From the NCBI GenBank assembly GCA_934474025.1, contig CAKSMF010000001.1:590756-654755 (forward strand): a stretch of 64,000 nt of DNA, given 5' to 3'. The stretch comes from an uncultured Ruminococcus sp. GTDB taxonomy: Bacteria > Bacillota > Clostridia > Oscillospirales > Ruminococcaceae. The position numbers were made by a program, and so were the translations under genes. The notes under the pieces were generated by a model. The model ran no database searches. It was not told where the DNA came from and saw only the letters and a program-made list of their open reading frames with translations. Shown here one piece after another: positions 62,660 through 64,000 of the stretch (within the stretch, counting starts at the first letter, position 1; each line of letters opens with the position of its first letter).

Positions 62660-64000
62660 TAATTACACCCCAAATCTCCTGAATTTTCGAACTAAGTTCC
62701 GAAATATCATTGCTTTTATTGTCAATTTGTTGCTGTAAGTCACTTTTATTGTTTTCGAGTTGCTTCAAAATTTTAGATTTTTCGGTATTTATTTTCGTGT
62801 ACGCCAAATCTTTGACCTTAACAGCCTGAGAACGTTTTGCAGCAACCGACAGTAAACGACTATCTTTGCCAGCACAAGCCAGATTTGTTCCGCCTCTGAA
62901 TTGCCATTTTATTGATGTTATAACCGAAAATCTTCCGTCTGGAAGCTTGATTTTTTGCCCAAGATTAAAATGTTTCTTTCCGTGACATTTCAGCTTGAAA
63001 GGTCGGAAATAGTGCGATATTTCAAGAATTTTTCCATACATTACATTTGTGACAGCCTGATAACATCCACAATCTTCAGAATGACTTTCGTGGTCAAGAT
63101 ATTGATACCAGCCGTCTTTAAATGGATTTTCGCTGATATCAAGCGTAATTCCGCCGTTTGAATTATAACGGCTATAGTTGAATCCGTCATAAAACTTGCA
63201 GTACACACGGCTGAAATTCAGCACAAAATCAGCAATTTCAAGGGAGTTGAGTTCAATTTCATCATAGCCAACTTCGACCGGATTTTCCTCGCTGAATTGT
63301 CCTATTTTGATATACGGATTATGGTCACCGCCCTGCGTATAAGGTTCGTGGAGACCGTCCTGTTTATAGCAAGTGTACGCAAAACCGCAGGCTAATTCTG
63401 CAATCCACGAAACGTAATCACGAGGGTTTTTTGTGGAAATTTCGCCGACTATATCGGGTGGAAGCAGACAATAACCTGTACTATAATGATTGTTATTCAC
63501 GATATCATTATTATAAATATAATTAAGTTCTGTAATATTGTTTAATGCAATATTTGTTTGTTCGATAACTGTTTTAAAACACTCATTCAGAGTACGTCGT
63601 GAACTGCAAAGTTGGCTGTATATCGGATTGGAATCGTTTCCGCCGTCATTATAATTGATGCTGTCAAGCCATATCATTGCATCAGAAGCGGAAATCGTGT
63701 AAATATCGTTAAATTTTGTCGCTGACGTAACCCAGAAAACACCTCTGAAACGCACAGTTTTATCATTGATAGCTGTTTCTTCGTCACCGAACCACGAAAA
63801 AACATTGATTTTCGAGCCTGTGATATTGAAAGAATTTGTTCCCTGCAACCTGAATTTTGCAGAAAGCTGTGCAGAATTTACACCGCCAAGTGAAAAGCTA
63901 CTGTCTTCCATGCACTTTTCGGCTATACTGAGCGAATTTTGGATAATATCATTTTCACTGATATGTCGCCAATTTTCTTCATTTGGAAGCAAGATTTCAA
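62634..64000 (-). CDS. Phage tail hub/minor structural protein (partial)
   Basis: At least 455 codons; the frame stays open through the right edge (reading EILLPNEENWRHISEN), so the start is outside the window. The N-terminal visible part (SENDIIQNSLSIAEKC...) resembles gp27/hub-like tail proteins of Firmicute phages; the last 60 residues form a coiled coil (QLENNKSDLQQQIDNKSN). It is upstream of the holin and fibre genes on the minus strand, so the prophage continues beyond the window. Confidence 0.7.
   Translation of the reverse strand, partial: EILLPNEENWRHISENDIIQNSLSIAEKCMEDSSFSLGGVNSAQLSAKFRLQGTNSFNITGSKINVFSWFGDEETAINDKTVRFRGVFWVTSATKFNDIYTISASDAMIWLDSINYNDGGNDSNPIYSQLCSSRRTLNECFKTVIEQTNIALNNITELNYIYNNDIVNNNHYSTGYCLLPPDIVGEISTKNPRDYVSWIAELACGFAYTCYKQDGLHEPYTQGGDHNPYIKIGQFSEENPVEVGYDEIELNSLEIADFVLNFSRVYCKFYDGFNYSRYNSNGGITLDISENPFKDGWYQYLDHESHSEDCGCYQAVTNVMYGKILEISHYFRPFKLKCHGKKHFNLGQKIKLPDGRFSVITSIKWQFRGGTNLACAGKDSRLLSVAAKRSQAVKVKDLAYTKINTEKSKILKQLENNKSDLQQQIDNKSNDISELSSKIQEIWGVINEMDNSER

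Noticed and set aside
1..64000. tRNA or rRNA genes, complete CRISPR array, insertion sequences
   Set aside because: I looked for T-arm and anticodon patterns, regularly spaced repeats and transposase frames and saw none besides the serine recombinase and phage genes.

Overview
The window is AT-rich, strongly Shine-Dalgarno-driven Firmicute DNA, most like a Ruminococcus or related Oscillospiraceae chromosome. The grounds are: sporulation genes (spoIIR and the cotJ operon), a dockerin-bearing secreted protein, a two-subunit class I fumarase, clostridial operon order (topA-trmFO, plsX-rnc-radical SAM-smc-ftsY, rdgB-yhbY-nadD-yqeK-LCP-rsfS-leuS) and two LytR-CpsA-Psr proteins. All calls come from reading the sequence; no database search was run.

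Layout. 1-1.65 kb: end of an unknown gene, then fumarase beta and alpha. 1.9-3.8 kb: a membrane nucleotide-sugar dehydratase. 3.85-6.2 kb: a large serine recombinase with a divergent small gene, abutting a cotJA-cotJB-cotJC operon whose cotJC is cut after about 32 codons. 6.3-9.5 kb (minus): PASTA lipoprotein, small-export-family membrane protein, ftsH. 9.7-35.6 kb (plus): spoIIR; infC-rpmI-rplT behind a promoter, structured leader and attenuator-like hairpin; an rRNA methyltransferase; a long housekeeping run from dprA to leuS; rpsU (57 codons) with its own promoter and leader; yqeG, aroQ, an M24 peptidase, efp and an acidic zinc-ribbon protein.

35.6-37.4 kb (minus) holds a two-gene unit, a glutamine-synthetase-like protein that has lost most metal and catalytic ligands followed by an ANTAR regulator. 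It is the best candidate for an undescribed sensory pair. 37.6-38.8 kb: a pyridoxal kinase and a small unknown gene. 38.9-43.6 kb (minus): rlmB, a P-type-ATPase-like protein without the DKTGT motif, and an LCP protein with a Gln/Asn/Tyr-rich repeat tail. 43.7-49.4 kb (minus): a five-gene cell-surface O-acylation operon (MBOAT, DHHW/AlgJ-like, FkbH-like, carrier protein, phosphoesterase). 49.6-55.0 kb: a dockerin protein, then a sugar ABC importer (binding lipoprotein and two permeases) with a GH105 hydrolase, consistent with uptake of pectin-derived unsaturated oligosaccharides.

55.1-59.6 kb (minus): tcdA, ychF and a c-di-GMP phosphodiesterase-like protein fused to a 300-residue beta-helix-like repeat domain. 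59.9-64 kb (minus): the late end of a prophage (tail hub-like protein, holin, fibre/baseplate protein, SGNH-esterase tail protein, M15 endolysin), running off the right edge.

The recurring theme is divergent enzyme scaffolds that look catalytically dead (GS-like, P-type-ATPase-like, GGDEF) next to regulators or envelope genes. The most testable genome-structure question is where the missing 3' part of cotJC lies.
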